Shown here in pieces: positions 44,013 to 53,817 of a stretch of 64,000 bases of DNA; position 1 is the first letter of the stretch; each line of letters opens with the position of its first letter. Source of the stretch: Sandaracinobacteroides sayramensis (GTDB lineage Bacteria; Pseudomonadota; Alphaproteobacteria; Sphingomonadales; Sphingomonadaceae); NCBI RefSeq assembly GCF_022014495.1, contig NZ_JAKLSQ010000013.1, forward strand, positions 124,001-188,000. Reading direction: 5' to 3'. Position numbers and translations under genes: made by a program. The notes below the pieces were generated by a model. It saw only the letters and a list, made by a program, of their open reading frames with translations, had not been told where the DNA came from and did not search any database.

Positions 44013-44818
44013 CGCCCCGGCTTCAATTGCGCGGAAAGGCTGGCGACGGCATCGGCATAGGCCGGGCCGCCGCATACCGTCCACGCCTGCGGAATCCGGA
44101 TGCGGGGAATATCTGCCAGGATCGGATGGTGCAGCATTTCCGTTCCCTGGTCGATCACATGCTCGCTGGCGCTTTCGACGATCAGATAATCCGGCCGGGC
44201 GCGGGCCATCTCCTCCAGACCGATCCGGGCGAGCGAAGGCTTGCCCAGCCGTTCGGCGAGGTTGCGCAGGCCGACGCGGCGCAGCATCTCGTCCACCAGC
44301 GTGCCGGTTCCGGTCAGATAGCCCCGGCGCTGGTAATAGGCGGCCGTCGCCCCCGCGCCGCCGTCGCGCGGCACCGCGGCCAGCCGCCGATCCATCTGCG
44401 CCACCAGCGCCTCCCCCCTTTCGGGGTAGCCGACGGCGGCGGCGATCTGCCGGACCTGCGCGACGATATCGGCATAGCTTTCCGCCGAGGGCAGGTCGAC
44501 GGTGGCGATCTCCCGGCCGCGCAATTGCGCCATGGTTTCCCGGCGGCGGAACGGGCTGGCGATAATGAGGTCCGGCCGGAGCGCCAGCACCTCTTCCGCC
44601 GATCCGCGGCTGATCGGCACATGCGCTGCCTTTTCGGCTTCCGCCGACATCTGCGGATCGCGGGCGAAGCGCGTGAGGGCGGCGATCTGCCCCGGGTCGG
44701 CCAGCGCCAGCAGATACTGGTCTGCGCAGAGGTTCAGGGAGACGATCCGCTGCGGCCGTTTCGGGGGCGCGGCCGCCAGCAGAAGGGGCATGGCCAGAAG
44801 CAGGAAGAGCATGCGCAT
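44009..44818 (-). CDS. btuF: BtuF-type periplasmic binding protein, copy 1
   Basis: The 269-residue exported protein has a signal peptide (MRMLFLLLAMPLLLAAAPP) and a helical-backbone binding-protein fold: RIVSLNLCADQYLLALADPG near 25, SAEEVLALRPDLIIASPF near 75 and AYYQRRGYLTGTGTLVDEML near 160. The fold and place suggest corrinoid (or siderophore) capture. No permease gene is adjacent; BtuCD are 13 kb away with a second BtuF. It is divergent from riboswitch 1. Confidence 0.82.
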   Translation of the reverse strand: MRMLFLLLAMPLLLAAAPPKRPQRIVSLNLCADQYLLALADPGQIAALTRFARDPQMSAEAEKAAHVPISRGSAEEVLALRPDLIIASPFRRRETMAQLRGREIATVDLPSAESYADIVAQVRQIAAAVGYPERGEALVAQMDRRLAAVPRDGGAGATAAYYQRRGYLTGTGTLVDEMLRRVGLRNLAERLGKPSLARIGLEEMARARPDYLIVESASEHVIDQGTEMLHHPILADIPRIRIPQAWTVCGGPAYADAVASLSAQLKPGR

Positions 44819-44888
44819 GCCCGGCCTTTGCCGCGAAGCCGGCGCCGGCGCCAGATAGCCCGCGCAGATACCCGCCCCGATACCTTCG

Positions 44889-44917
44889 TTGACGCGCGGC
44901 GCTTCCGGCCCCTATGG
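44889..44917 (+). promoter_or_regulatory. Candidate promoter of the riboswitch-1 operon
   Basis: TTGACG (44889-44894), a 17-base spacer and CTATGG (44912-44917) form a sigma-70-like promoter that would start transcription just before the riboswitch. Confidence 0.5.
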
Positions 44918-44925
44918 CGGCCGCG

Positions 44926-45083
44926 CGACAGGTTCCCCGCGAAGGGGATTGAAACGGGAACGGGGTGCGAACCCCCGGCTGCCCCTGCAACTGTAAGCGG
45001 AGAGCCGGCTGCCACAGACCATTGGGGTTCGCCCCGAGAAGGCGGCAGCTACGGCAGAGACCCGCGAAGCCAGGAGACCTGCC
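44926..45083 (+). promoter_or_regulatory. Cobalamin riboswitch 1
   Basis: The 3' end holds the full B12 box AGCCAGGAGACCTGCC (45068-45083). Upstream are the conserved core pieces CCCCTGCAACTGTAAGCGG, GCCACAG and GAGAAGGCGGC in the proper order. The end at about 44926 is approximate. It sits 117 bases before the btuB start and should turn down the operon btuB-DUF1636-cobT-cobC-cobS when adenosylcobalamin is present. Confidence 0.93.
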
Positions 45084-45199
45084 CGTCGCGGTCGTCTTTT
45101 CACCGGCCAGGGTGCGCCGGCGGAAACGGGATTTCCCGCACGGCGGCAGTTCAACCTCTCCGGCGTTCGCGCGCCGGGGTGCCGGCCTGTGGGGACTGC

Positions 45200-47101
45200 A
45201 TGCGCGCAAGAATGGCTTTCGGGCTTTTGCTGGGGGTTTCCCTGCAACCCGCCCACGCGGAAACGGACGGGGAGATATGGGTGACCGCCGCGCGCGACAG
45301 CGTGCCGGCCGAACGGCTGCCGGCGGCGCTGACGGTGCTGGACAAGGCACGGATCGACCGGGCCGGGGACTTCGCCGTCGCCGACCTGCTGCTGCGCACC
45401 CCCGGCGTCAGCCTTTCGCGCAACGGCGGATATGGCACCGCCACCTCGCTGAGGATTCGCGGCGCGGAAAGCGACCAGACCGTGGTGCTGATGGACGGCG
45501 TGAAGCTGAACGACCCTTCCTCGGCCGGCGGCGGCTATAATTTCGCCCATCTGATGGTGGGCGATGCCGTCCGAATCGAAGTGTTGCGCGGGCCGCAGTC
45601 CATCCTCTGGGGCAGCCAGGCGATCGGCGGGGTGGTCAGCGTGGAAACGCCCCTCCCCTCGCGGGCGGTGGAGGCCAGCGTCGACCTGGAAGCCGGAAGC
45701 CGGCAGACGGTCAGCGCCCGGGCGGCGCTTGGCGAGCGGCGCGGGCCGCTTTCCATCCGCATCGCCGCGCAGAGCTTCAGCACCGCCGGCATTTCCGCCA
45801 TCGGTCCGGAATTCGGCGGGCGCGAGCCGGACAGCTACAGCAACCGGTCTCTGAGCGGGCGCGCCGTGCTGGAACTGGCGCCGAACGTGCGGGCGGATGT
45901 GCGCGGCTATCACTCCAGCGGCCGGACGGAGATCGACGCCGTGCGCGGCGACAGCGCCGAATATGCCCTTTCGCGTGAATCCACCGGCTACGCCGGGCTG
46001 GCATTCGACCTGCTGGACAGCCGCTGGCGCAACCGGCTGGGCGTCAGCCGCACCGCGACCGACCGCGACAATTACGACCCGGCGCGGGAAAGGCGGCAGA
46101 GCTTCGACGCGCGCGGCACGAACGAACGGCTGGAATATCAGGGCAATCTGTCGCTGGGCGCGGTCGAGGCGCTGTTCGGCGCGGAGCGGGAGATCAGCCG
46201 CTTCCGCAGCGTTTCGCCGCCCGCCGCCCTCTCCCGCCCGGTGCCGGAGCCGGCGCGTGGGCGGGCTGCCGTGGAGAGCGTCTATGGCCAGTTGTCCGCG
46301 CAGCCTTTTTCCGGCCTGACGCTGACCGGCGGGCTGCGGCACGACGGGCATGATGGGTATGGCGGGCAGTTGCTGGGGGCGGCGGGCGCGGTCTGGACGA
46401 CGCCGCTTGGCGGGTCGCTGCGTGCAAGCTGGTCCGAAGGCTTCAAGGCGCCGACGCTCTACCAGCGCTTTTCCGAATATGGGAATGCCGCGCTGGAACC
46501 CGAACAGGCCAGAGGCTGGGAAGTGGGGGCCGAGCAGCCGCTGGCGGATGGGCGCCTGCTGCTGGGGGCGAACTGGTATGAGCGGCGCTCGTCGAACCTG
46601 ATCGTCTTCATGCCCTGCCCGGCTTCCACCAGCGAGCCATTGTGCTTCGTTCCAGGTGGCGCAGAGCAGCGGCGTTCGGGCTATTATCAGAATGTCTCCA
46701 GAGCCTTCGCCAAAGGGCTGGAAGCGATGGCGCGAGTCCGCGCCGGAGCGTTCCTGCTGGAAGGCCATTATGACCTTTCCGTCTCCGAGGATCGCGCGAC
46801 CGGCCTGCAACTGCCGCGCCGGCCGCGCCATGGCTGGCATCTGGGCGCCAGCTATCTGCCGGCCTCCGGCCTCGCCCTGGGCGGGTCGGTGCGGGGCGTG
46901 GGGGAGACGTTCGACAACGCCAGCCACGGCATTCGGTTGAAGCCCTACACCCTTGTCGACCTCCGCGCCGAACTGCCGCTGTCGCCCGAGGTGCGGCTGG
47001 TGCTGCGCGCCGACAATGTTTTCGACACGGACTATCAGACCGCCTACCGCTACGGCACGCTGGGGCGCAGCGTTTACGCCGGCGTGCGCGGCCGCTTCTG
47101 A
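45200..47101 (+). CDS. btuB: TonB-dependent cobalamin receptor, copy 1
   Basis: The 633-residue outer-membrane receptor has a signal peptide (MRARMAFGLLLGVSLQPAHA), a TonB-box-like EIWVTAARDS, a plug domain with ADLLLRTPGVSLSRNGGYGT and RIEVLRGPQSILWGSQAIGG, and a 22-strand type barrel ending in YAGVRGRF with a C-terminal Phe. Position directly behind a cobalamin riboswitch supports corrinoid uptake. The ATG at 45200 follows GGGGA; the frame is open far upstream but crosses the riboswitch. Confidence 0.9.
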   Translation: MRARMAFGLLLGVSLQPAHAETDGEIWVTAARDSVPAERLPAALTVLDKARIDRAGDFAVADLLLRTPGVSLSRNGGYGTATSLRIRGAESDQTVVLMDGVKLNDPSSAGGGYNFAHLMVGDAVRIEVLRGPQSILWGSQAIGGVVSVETPLPSRAVEASVDLEAGSRQTVSARAALGERRGPLSIRIAAQSFSTAGISAIGPEFGGREPDSYSNRSLSGRAVLELAPNVRADVRGYHSSGRTEIDAVRGDSAEYALSRESTGYAGLAFDLLDSRWRNRLGVSRTATDRDNYDPARERRQSFDARGTNERLEYQGNLSLGAVEALFGAEREISRFRSVSPPAALSRPVPEPARGRAAVESVYGQLSAQPFSGLTLTGGLRHDGHDGYGGQLLGAAGAVWTTPLGGSLRASWSEGFKAPTLYQRFSEYGNAALEPEQARGWEVGAEQPLADGRLLLGANWYERRSSNLIVFMPCPASTSEPLCFVPGGAEQRRSGYYQNVSRAFAKGLEAMARVRAGAFLLEGHYDLSVSEDRATGLQLPRRPRHGWHLGASYLPASGLALGGSVRGVGETFDNASHGIRLKPYTLVDLRAELPLSPEVRLVLRADNVFDTDYQTAYRYGTLGRSVYAGVRGRF

Positions 47102-47125
47102 ACGGGGAAGGACAAGGAAGACCGC

Positions 47126-47536
47126 ATGGCGCTGATCCCGGTGAAAAACGGCCCGGCCGTGGTGGTGTGCAGCCGATGCCGCCTTTCGGCCGAAAGTTCG
47201 GAAGGGCCGGACGGGCGCAGGGGCGGCGCCCTGCTGGCCGAGGCGGTCGCCCGTCTGCACGCGGACGACCCCGCCTATGCCGATGTGGCGGTGCAGGAAA
47301 TGCCCTGCCTCTTCGCCTGCCGCGACCATTGCACCGTGCTGCTGCGCGCGCCGGGCAAGATCGGCTATGTGCTGGGCCGGTTCGAGCCGACGGAAGAGGC
47401 CGCCCGCGCCATATTGGATTTCGCCCGCGCCTATGCGGCGAGCGAAATCGGCCAGGTGCCATTCCGCGACTGGCCGGAGGGGGTTAAAGGCCATTTCCTG
47501 ACCCGCCAGCCGCCCGAAGGGTATATCGTCGAATGA
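47126..47536 (+). CDS. DUF1636 protein with cysteine motifs
   Basis: The 136-residue cytoplasmic protein has CSRC near residue 16 and CLFACRDHC near residue 61, a cysteine set similar to thioredoxin-like 2Fe-2S proteins. I place it in DUF1636, a family often found in cobalamin loci. Its role is not established. It is 24 bases after btuB behind GGAAG, and its stop overlaps cobT as ATGA. Confidence 0.8.
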   Translation: MALIPVKNGPAVVVCSRCRLSAESSEGPDGRRGGALLAEAVARLHADDPAYADVAVQEMPCLFACRDHCTVLLRAPGKIGYVLGRFEPTEEAARAILDFARAYAASEIGQVPFRDWPEGVKGHFLTRQPPEGYIVE

Positions 47537-48543
47537 GCCGTTTTTCCGACCCGAGCGATGTTGCGGCGCTGCTTGCCCGGTTGCCTGAGCCCTGCGGCCC
47601 TTCCCGCGCGCAAGCGGCGCGGCGGCAGCAGCAGTTGACGAAGCCGCCCGGCTCGCTGGGGCTGCTGGAGGAAATCGCCCTGTTCTTCGCCGCCTGGCAA
47701 CAGGCGGAAAAGCCTGGGATTTCCGCCGGCCGGGCGCTGGTGTTCGCCGGAAATCATGGTGTGACGGCACGCGGCGTGAGCGCCTTTCCGGCTTCGGTGA
47801 CGGCGCAGATGGTCGCGAATTTCGCCGCCGGCGGCGCGGCGATCAATGCGCTGGCCGCGAGCGCCGGCCTGTCGCTGGCGGTGGTGCCGCTGGAACTCGA
47901 CCGGCCGACGGCGGACTTCACGCGCGAGCCGGCCATGAGCGAGGCCGAATGCCTCGCGGCGCTGAACGCCGGGGCCGGGGCCGTGGGCGACGCAGAACTG
48001 CTGGTGCTGGGCGAAATGGGGATCGGCAACTCCACCGCCGCCGCCGCGCTGGCCGCCGCCAGTTTCGGCGGCGACGGCGCAAGCTGGGTTGGGCCGGGAA
48101 CGGGAGTCGATGCCCATGGCCTCGCCCGCAAGGCGCAAGCGGTGGACGATGCTTTGGCGACCCATGCCGGCGAACTGCGAACGCCGTTCGAGATATTGCG
48201 GCGGCTGGGCGGGCGCGAGATCGTGGCGATCGCCGGCGCCGCCATCGAAGCCCGGTTGCGGCGCATTCCCGTGCTGCTGGACGGCTTCATCTGCACCTCC
48301 GCCATCGCCCCTCTCGCGGTGACGGCGCCCGAGATCGCCGACCATTGCCTTGCCGCCCATGTCTCGGCGGAACCGGGGCATGCCGAATTGTTGCGGCTGT
48401 TGGGGCTGAACCCGATCCTGTCGCTGGAGATGCGTCTGGGCGAAGGCAGCGGTGCCGCCGTGGGCGCCTTGGTGGTGAAGGCCGCCCTTGCCGCCCATTC
48501 CGGAATGGCGACCTTCGCGGAAGCCGGCGTTTCCAGCGGGTGA
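47533..48543 (+). CDS. cobT: Nicotinate-nucleotide--dimethylbenzimidazole phosphoribosyltransferase
   Basis: The 336-residue enzyme makes alpha-ribazole phosphate from dimethylbenzimidazole, the lower ligand of B12. Motifs are RQQQLTKPPGSLGLLEE near the N-terminus, FAGNHGVTARGVSAFP near residue 75 and LGEMGIGNSTAAAAL near 160. The catalytic Glu near the C-terminus is in LEMRLGEGSGAA. The ATGA overlap with the DUF1636 gene and the GTGA overlap with cobC show tight coupling. Confidence 0.95.
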   Translation: MSRFSDPSDVAALLARLPEPCGPSRAQAARRQQQLTKPPGSLGLLEEIALFFAAWQQAEKPGISAGRALVFAGNHGVTARGVSAFPASVTAQMVANFAAGGAAINALAASAGLSLAVVPLELDRPTADFTREPAMSEAECLAALNAGAGAVGDAELLVLGEMGIGNSTAAAALAAASFGGDGASWVGPGTGVDAHGLARKAQAVDDALATHAGELRTPFEILRRLGGREIVAIAGAAIEARLRRIPVLLDGFICTSAIAPLAVTAPEIADHCLAAHVSAEPGHAELLRLLGLNPILSLEMRLGEGSGAAVGALVVKAALAAHSGMATFAEAGVSSG

Positions 48544-49094
48544 GCCATTTCCCGCTTTACCTGATGCGCCATGGCGCGCCCGAACTGACGGGACGGCTGC
48601 TCGGGCATCTGGACGTGCCTGTGACGTCGGCCGGGGCGGAAGCCTGCCGTGCGCGCGCGGCCGGGCTGGAGATCGGGCGATTGTGGTCGTCCGATCTCCA
48701 GCGCGCGCAGGTAAGCGCGCAAACCCTGGGCACGCCCGGAACCGACCCGCGCTGGCGCGAACTGGATTTCGGCCTATGGGATGGGGTGGCGCCAGCCGAC
48801 CTCGACCGCCAGGCGCTGAGCGCCTTCTGGGCCGATCCCGAAGCCAATGCGCCGCCGGGCGGGGAGCGCTGGTCGGAGTTGATGCAACGGGTGGGATCGG
48901 CGCTCAAAGACCTGTCGCCCGAACCCACGCTGATCGTCACCCATGGCGGGCCGATGCGGGCGGCCCTGTGCCATTTGCTGGAGATCGACCTGCAAACGGC
49001 CTGGCGTTTCGATTTGCCCTACGCCGCGCTTCTGGCCTTTTCCGTGGAGGCGGAACGCCCCCGCCGGGCGCAGTTGACGGGGCTGCTGGCGTGA
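48540..49094 (+). CDS. cobC: Alpha-ribazole phosphatase-type histidine phosphatase
   Basis: The 184-residue protein has the RHG motif of the histidine phosphatase superfamily in YLMRHGAPELTGR (residues 6-18) and the second histidine in IVTHGGPMRAAL near 135. In this place it should remove phosphate from alpha-ribazole 5'-phosphate or adenosylcobalamin phosphate. It starts with GTG in a GTGA overlap with cobT. The other cobC-named gene at 52162 is a different enzyme. Confidence 0.87.
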   Translation: MSHFPLYLMRHGAPELTGRLLGHLDVPVTSAGAEACRARAAGLEIGRLWSSDLQRAQVSAQTLGTPGTDPRWRELDFGLWDGVAPADLDRQALSAFWADPEANAPPGGERWSELMQRVGSALKDLSPEPTLIVTHGGPMRAALCHLLEIDLQTAWRFDLPYAALLAFSVEAERPRRAQLTGLLA

Positions 49095-49804
49095 AGGGGC
49101 TGTTCGCGGCGCTGGCCTTCCTGACCCGCCTGCCTACGCCGCGCGGCTGGGGCGATGTGGAATTCGCCCGCGCCCTGCCCTTCTATCCTGTCGCGGGGCT
49201 GGTGGTCGGCGCCTTCGTCGCGGCGGCTGGCTGGGCTGGCGGCCTTGTCGACCCCTGGCTCGGGGCGCTGCTGGCCTTGCTGGCCTGGGTGGCTCTGACA
49301 GGGGCGCTGCATCTGGACGGGCTCGCCGATCTGGCGGACGGGCTGGGCGCCGCGCATGGCGACCGCGAGCGGTTGCTGCGGGTGATGGCCGACCCGCATA
49401 TCGGCAGCTTCGGTGTCGTGGCGCTGGTGCTGCAACTGCTTGCGAAGCTGCTTTTGCTGCAGCTTTTGCTGCAAGGCGGATGGGTGTTGCTGCTGGCCGT
49501 TCCGGCAGTGGCGCGGCTGGGGCCTTTGCTCTGGGCGAAGCTGCTGCCGCCACTCAAGGCTTCGGGATTGGGCGCGGCCATTGCCCGAGGGACAAGTTGG
49601 CCATTGATCGCAGGGTGGCTGGTGGCGCTGGCTGCAACGGCGCTGTTCCTGCCGCCCTTGCTCGCGGCGTTCCTGCTGCTGCCGGCGCTGGCGCTGTGGT
49701 TCCGGGCGAAGCTCGGCGGCATGACCGGCGACGCCCATGGCGCCGGGATCGAGTTGATGGAAAGCGCCCTGCTGCTGGCCGCCGTGCTTTACCTGCGGTT
49801 CTGA
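49091..49804 (+). CDS. cobS: Adenosylcobinamide-GDP ribazoletransferase
   Basis: The 237-residue inner-membrane enzyme joins alpha-ribazole to adenosylcobinamide-GDP, the last step of cobalamin assembly. The family motif is in [16 protein letters not shown] near residue 72 followed by ADPHIGSFG near 100; several hydrophobic helices surround it. [14 protein letters not shown] near 210 is also typical. The start is GTG in a GTGA overlap with the phosphatase gene. Its 3' end overlaps cobQ on the other strand by 16 bases. Confidence 0.93.
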   Translation: MKGLFAALAFLTRLPTPRGWGDVEFARALPFYPVAGLVVGAFVAAAGWAGGLVDPWLGALLALLAWVALTGALHLDGLADLADGLGAAHGDRERLLRVMADPHIGSFGVVALVLQLLAKLLLLQLLLQGGWVLLLAVPAVARLGPLLWAKLLPPLKASGLGAAIARGTSWPLIAGWLVALAATALFLPPLLAAFLLLPALALWFRAKLGGMTGDAHGAGIELMESALLLAAVLYLRF

Positions 49805-51243
49805 GCGATCCGCAGCATCGCATCGAGATCGAGTTCAGCCTCCAGTTGCGCGGCGATTTCGTCGAGCGCGGCTTCGATGTCGGCGCGGTGATCGGGGCCT
49901 GAGGCTTGTGCGCCGAGCCGCGCCAGCCAGACGGCGCGTTGTTCCGGACGGCCCAGAAGCCCGTGCACATAGCTGCCCACCACTAGCCCGTCGGCGCTGG
50001 TCGCGCCTTCCGTGCGGCCGTCCGCCAGCCGGCCCGCCGGCCGGGCGCGATCCGGTCCTTCGGTTTCGCCCAGATGGATTTCATAGCCGTTGAAAGGCGC
50101 GCCCTGAGCTTCGCCCTGCACTTCGGACAGCTTTTTCGTGCCCGTCAGCCGCGTCTCCACGTCCAGCAGGCCCAGCCCTTCCACGCTGCGCGGCGGGCCT
50201 TCCAGGCCGAGTGGGTCGGACAGGCGCCGGCCCAGCATCTGATAACCGCCACACAGCCCCAGGATCGGACGTCCGCGCCGATGGTGGGCCTTGATGTCGA
50301 TGTCCCACCCCTCGCCGCGGAGGAAGTCGAGGTCTGCGAGCGTCGCCTTCGACCCCGCAAGCACGATCCAGTCCACATCCGGGATGGGCTGGCCCGGCGG
50401 GACCATCCGCACATCCACCGCCGGCTCCAGCTTCAGCGGATCGAGATCGTCGAAATTCGCGATCCGCGAGGTGATCGGGCAGGCGACGCGCACGCGCCCT
50501 TCGCTGGCGGCTCGCGGGCGTTCCAGCACCACCGCATCCTCGCTGGGCAGGCGGCGCGCCGCGGCCAGCCAGGAGACGATCCCCAGCGGCGCCCAGCCCG
50601 TGCGCATGGCGATGGCCTGCATCCCGTCGGCGAACAGCGCGGGATCGCCGCGGAACTTGTTGACGAGGAAGCCCTGGATCATCGCCGCATCGGCCGGATC
50701 GAGGATCGCATGGGTGCCGACCAGCGAGGCGATCACCCCGCCCCGGTCGATGTCGCCCACCAGCAGCACCGGCACATCGGCGGCGCGGGCGAAGCCCATG
50801 TTGGCGATGTCTCCGGCGCGCAGGTTGATTTCCGCCGGCGAGCCGGCGCCCTCCACCAGCACGAGATCGGCTTCAGTGGAGAGGAGGCGATAGCTTTCCA
50901 GCACCTCCGGCAGCAGCCCTTCGCGCCCCTCGCGCCAGCGGGCGGCCCTGAGCGTGCCGCGCACCTGCCCGCGCAGCACCAGTTGCGACGTGCGGTCCCC
51001 TTGCGGCTTCAGCAGCACCGGGTTCATGTGCACGCTGGGGGGAACCCGGCAGGCAAGCGCCTGCGTCGCCTGGGCGCGGCCGATCTCTCCGCCATCGGCG
51101 GTGACGGCGGCGTTGTTGCTCATATTCTGCGGCTTGAACGGGCGGACGATGAGCCCCCGGTTGGCGAACGCCCGGCACAGCCCCGCCACCAGAACGGACT
51201 TGCCGACATCGGAGCCGGTGCCCTGCAGCATCAGGGCCGCCAT
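49789..51243 (-). CDS. cobQ: Cobyric acid synthase (glutamine-dependent)
   Basis: The 484-residue enzyme amidates four side chains of adenosylcobyrinic acid diamide. It has an N-terminal P-loop-like domain with [18 protein letters not shown] and [20 protein letters not shown], and a C-terminal glutamine amidotransferase with the nucleophile Cys in [15 protein letters not shown] near residue 330 and His in [11 protein letters not shown]. Start at ATG 51243 ([10 protein letters not shown]). Ten extra codons upstream are open. It overlaps cobD by 13 bases and is in the minus-strand run cobC-cobD-cobQ. Confidence 0.94.
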   Translation of the reverse strand: MAALMLQGTGSDVGKSVLVAGLCRAFANRGLIVRPFKPQNMSNNAAVTADGGEIGRAQATQALACRVPPSVHMNPVLLKPQGDRTSQLVLRGQVRGTLRAARWREGREGLLPEVLESYRLLSTEADLVLVEGAGSPAEINLRAGDIANMGFARAADVPVLLVGDIDRGGVIASLVGTHAILDPADAAMIQGFLVNKFRGDPALFADGMQAIAMRTGWAPLGIVSWLAAARRLPSEDAVVLERPRAASEGRVRVACPITSRIANFDDLDPLKLEPAVDVRMVPPGQPIPDVDWIVLAGSKATLADLDFLRGEGWDIDIKAHHRRGRPILGLCGGYQMLGRRLSDPLGLEGPPRSVEGLGLLDVETRLTGTKKLSEVQGEAQGAPFNGYEIHLGETEGPDRARPAGRLADGRTEGATSADGLVVGSYVHGLLGRPEQRAVWLARLGAQASGPDHRADIEAALDEIAAQLEAELDLDAMLRIAQNRR

Positions 51244-52169
51244 GCCGCAACCCCCATCAAGGCCCAAAGCCACAAGCAGGCGCGCAGATAAATGCCGAGC
51301 GCCCGCCTGAGGTCGGCGGCGCCGGCCACGCGCCCTTCCGCGCCGATCCAGGGTTTTTGCTGCACCTGCCCGTCATAGGAAATCGGCCCGGCGAGCGCCA
51401 CGCCCAGCGCCCCGGCCATCGCCGCTTCCGGCCAGCCGGCGTTGGGGGATGCGTGCTGGCCGTGATCGCGCCAGAGTGTCCGCCAGCCCCGTCCGCCGGC
51501 CAGGCAGATGAGGAGGCCGGAGAGGCGGGCCGGAAGCAGGTTCGCCGCGTCGTCGATCCGCGCCGCCGCCCAGCCGAAGGCCCGCCAGCGGTCCTCGCGA
51601 TGGCCGATAAGGCTGTCGGCGGTGTTGATCGCCTTATAGGCCCAGACGCCCGGCAGCCCCAGAAGCAGCAGCCAGAAGGCCGGCGCCACCACCCCGTCGC
51701 AGAAGCTTTCGGACAGGGTTTCGATCCCGGCCCGGGCCACCCCGGCCTCGTCCAGCGCTTCGACATCGCGGCCGACGACCATCCCCACCTGCGCGCGGGC
51801 GACCGGCAGGTTGTCGGCCTCCAGCGCGTCGGCGACAGGGCGGACATGCTGCCACAGGCTGCGCTGCGCCAGCGCCGGCCAGGCGAGGACGGCGATGCCC
51901 AGCCACCACCAGCGGCCGAGCCACAGCCGGGCCAGGGCTTCCAGCGCCAATCCGGCCGCCGCCGTGCCGGCGATCAGCAGCAGCATCAGCAGCAGGCCAT
52001 GCAAGCGCCGGCCGCTGGCGGAAAGCGCGGGGCGATTCCAGCGCCCCTCCCACCAGCCGATGATCCGGGCGAAGGCGCCGACCGGGTGGCCGATGCGGGT
52101 GTAAAGCCCGCGCGGCCAGCCAAGGGCCACGTCGAGCGCCAGCGATGCGAGCGCGACGGGCTCAGCCAT
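51231..52169 (-). CDS. cobD: Adenosylcobinamide-phosphate synthase (CbiB/CobD)
   Basis: The 312-residue membrane protein attaches the aminopropanol arm to cobyric acid. Family marks are [20 protein letters not shown] at the N-terminus, [20 protein letters not shown] near 145 and [18 protein letters not shown] near 185. The ATG at 52169 overlaps the decarboxylase stop. Here cobD means the CbiB-type enzyme, not the decarboxylase. Confidence 0.92.
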   Translation of the reverse strand: MAEPVALASLALDVALGWPRGLYTRIGHPVGAFARIIGWWEGRWNRPALSASGRRLHGLLLMLLLIAGTAAAGLALEALARLWLGRWWWLGIAVLAWPALAQRSLWQHVRPVADALEADNLPVARAQVGMVVGRDVEALDEAGVARAGIETLSESFCDGVVAPAFWLLLLGLPGVWAYKAINTADSLIGHREDRWRAFGWAAARIDDAANLLPARLSGLLICLAGGRGWRTLWRDHGQHASPNAGWPEAAMAGALGVALAGPISYDGQVQQKPWIGAEGRVAGAADLRRALGIYLRACLWLWALMGVAAWRP

Positions 52170-53160
52170 GCGCAAGGGCCTGCCGGAGCCGCGAAAGCGC
52201 GTCGTCATCCGCCGGCAGGCCGAAACGCAGCCAGTCGGGCTGGTGCTCGAACGGGCGCGCCAATATGCCCGCGCGCGCAAGGCGGCGGAAAATGGCGCGG
52301 GCGTCCTGGTGTCGCACCAGCCGGAATAGCGGGCAGGCGCCATCGCCGGCCAGCCCATGCTGCGCCAGAAGCGCATCCAGCGCCGCCGCCTGCCGGCCGA
52401 GGAAAGCCTGCGTCTGCGTAATCCAATCCCGGTCGCGATAGGCGGCCGTTCCCCAGGCGATGGCATGGGCGGAAACCGGCCAGTCGCCGAGCAGCGCCCG
52501 CAGCCGCTGGATCACGGCCGGCGGTGCGATCGCGAAGCCAAGCCGGAGCCCGGCCAGACCGAAGAATTTGCCGAAGGAGCGCAGCAGGATGACTGGCTCT
52601 TCGCCGTGCAGATGGGGTGCCAGGCTGGAGCCGGGCGTTGCGTCGGCGAAAGCTTCGTCCAGCACCAGCCAGCCGCCCTGCCCCACGATATCCAGCAATT
52701 CCGCCCGGCCGAGCAGATGGCCTTCAGGATTGGAGGGGTTGGCGAACAGGAGGTTGTCGCCCTGCCGCAAGCTCTTCGCAACGTCCGCAAGACTGACCGC
52801 CCCGACTGCGGCTTCCAGATGCGAGGCATAGCCTGGAACCACCGCAAGAAGCGGCGCGCGGGGAAGCAATTGCGGCAGCAGGCGGATCAGCAGGTCGCTG
52901 CCGGGAACCGCCGCCACACGCTCGGGCGAGGTGCCGAACCAGTCGGCGGCGGCGGCCTCCAGCCCGCGCAGCGCCGCCATGGTGGGCAAGGCACGCGCAT
53001 CCGGCTGCGGCAGATCTGGCGGAGACCATGCGCGCGGATTGATTCCGGTGGAGAGGTCCAGCCACGGGCGCGGACTGTCCGGAAACAGGCGCATGGCCTC
53101 GTCCAGACGCCCTCCGTGGCGCCAAAGCTCGGCCAGACTGTCCGGAATCCCTTGCGTCAT
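52162..53160 (-). CDS. cobC: Threonine-phosphate decarboxylase (PLP-dependent)
   Basis: The 332-residue aminotransferase-fold enzyme makes aminopropanol phosphate for the B12 side chain. DLSTGINPRAW near residue 40 matches the CobD/CobC decarboxylase N-terminus, NPSNPEGHLLGR near 155 the PLP-binding turn, and LLRSFGKFFGLAGLRLGF near 205 the Schiff-base Lys. It starts at 53160 with TTTGGA before it; an ATG at 53178 adds six residues. It overlaps cobD by 8 bases and diverges from cobU. Confidence 0.9.
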   Translation of the reverse strand: MTQGIPDSLAELWRHGGRLDEAMRLFPDSPRPWLDLSTGINPRAWSPPDLPQPDARALPTMAALRGLEAAAADWFGTSPERVAAVPGSDLLIRLLPQLLPRAPLLAVVPGYASHLEAAVGAVSLADVAKSLRQGDNLLFANPSNPEGHLLGRAELLDIVGQGGWLVLDEAFADATPGSSLAPHLHGEEPVILLRSFGKFFGLAGLRLGFAIAPPAVIQRLRALLGDWPVSAHAIAWGTAAYRDRDWITQTQAFLGRQAAALDALLAQHGLAGDGACPLFRLVRHQDARAIFRRLARAGILARPFEHQPDWLRFGLPADDDALSRLRQALAHG

Positions 53161-53209
53161 GTGCGTCCAAATCGCCATTCAGGCCGGGAACAGCAAGCAG
53201 GAAGCGCCG

Positions 53210-53740
53210 ATGCCCGTCATGCCCCGAAAGATTCTCGTGCTGGGCGGCGCCCGATCGGGCAAGAGCCGGCGGGCGCAGGCGATCGCCGAAGGGCTCGGCC
53301 CCCGGCGGCTGTTCATCGCCACGGCTGAAGCCTTCGACGATGAGATGGCGGAGCGCATCCGCCGCCACCGGGCCGATCGCGACGCCAGCTGGCAAACGGT
53401 GGAAGTGCCGCGGGACTTGCCCGGCGCCATCCTGGCCCAGGCGACGGCCGGCCGGCCCATTCTGGTCGACTGCCTGACGCTATGGCTTTCCAACCTGCTG
53501 CTGGGGGACGCCGATCTGGAAACGGCGGGAGAGGCGCTGGCGCAGGCGGTTTTGGAATGCGCGGCGCCTCTGGTGATGGTTGCGAACGAGGTTGGCTTCG
53601 GCATCGTGCCCGAAAATGCGCTGGCCCGCCGCTTTCGCGATGCCGCCGGACGGCTGAACCAGCGGATCGCCGCCGCCGCCGACACGGTGGAACTGGTGGT
53701 GGCCGGCTTGCCGTGGCCCCTGAAGGGGCCGACGGAATAG
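53210..53740 (+). CDS. cobU: Adenosylcobinamide kinase/guanylyltransferase
   Basis: The 176-residue bifunctional enzyme phosphorylates adenosylcobinamide and adds GMP. The P-loop is VLGGARSGKSRRAQ (residues 10-23). The likely guanylylated histidine is in RIRRHRADRDASW near residue 50, and DCLTLWLSNLL near 90 and ANEVGFGIVPENALARRFRD near 125 are family blocks. AGGAAG before the ATG at 53210 supports the start. It reads away from the cobC-cobD-cobQ run with only 49 bases between starts. Confidence 0.94.
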   Translation: MPVMPRKILVLGGARSGKSRRAQAIAEGLGPRRLFIATAEAFDDEMAERIRRHRADRDASWQTVEVPRDLPGAILAQATAGRPILVDCLTLWLSNLLLGDADLETAGEALAQAVLECAAPLVMVANEVGFGIVPENALARRFRDAAGRLNQRIAAAADTVELVVAGLPWPLKGPTE

Positions 53741-53777
53741 ATTTGCGCCCGGCGGCGATTCCGCTATGGGCGACCTC

Positions 53778-53798
53778 GGGCAAGGCCTAGCCTTGCCC
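53778..53798. terminator. Perfect 9-bp hairpin after cobU
   Basis: GGGCAAGGC-CTA-GCCTTGCCC lies 38 bases past the cobU stop and before riboswitch 2. It lacks a T-run, so it is only a candidate terminator. Confidence 0.45.
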
Positions 53799-53817
53799 TC
53801 GAATGATCGCGCCGGTG

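Noticed and set aside
43928-47101. A 1057-residue frame ahead of BtuB
   Set aside because: It runs through the cobalamin riboswitch and the opposite btuF. The signal peptide at 45200 marks the true start.
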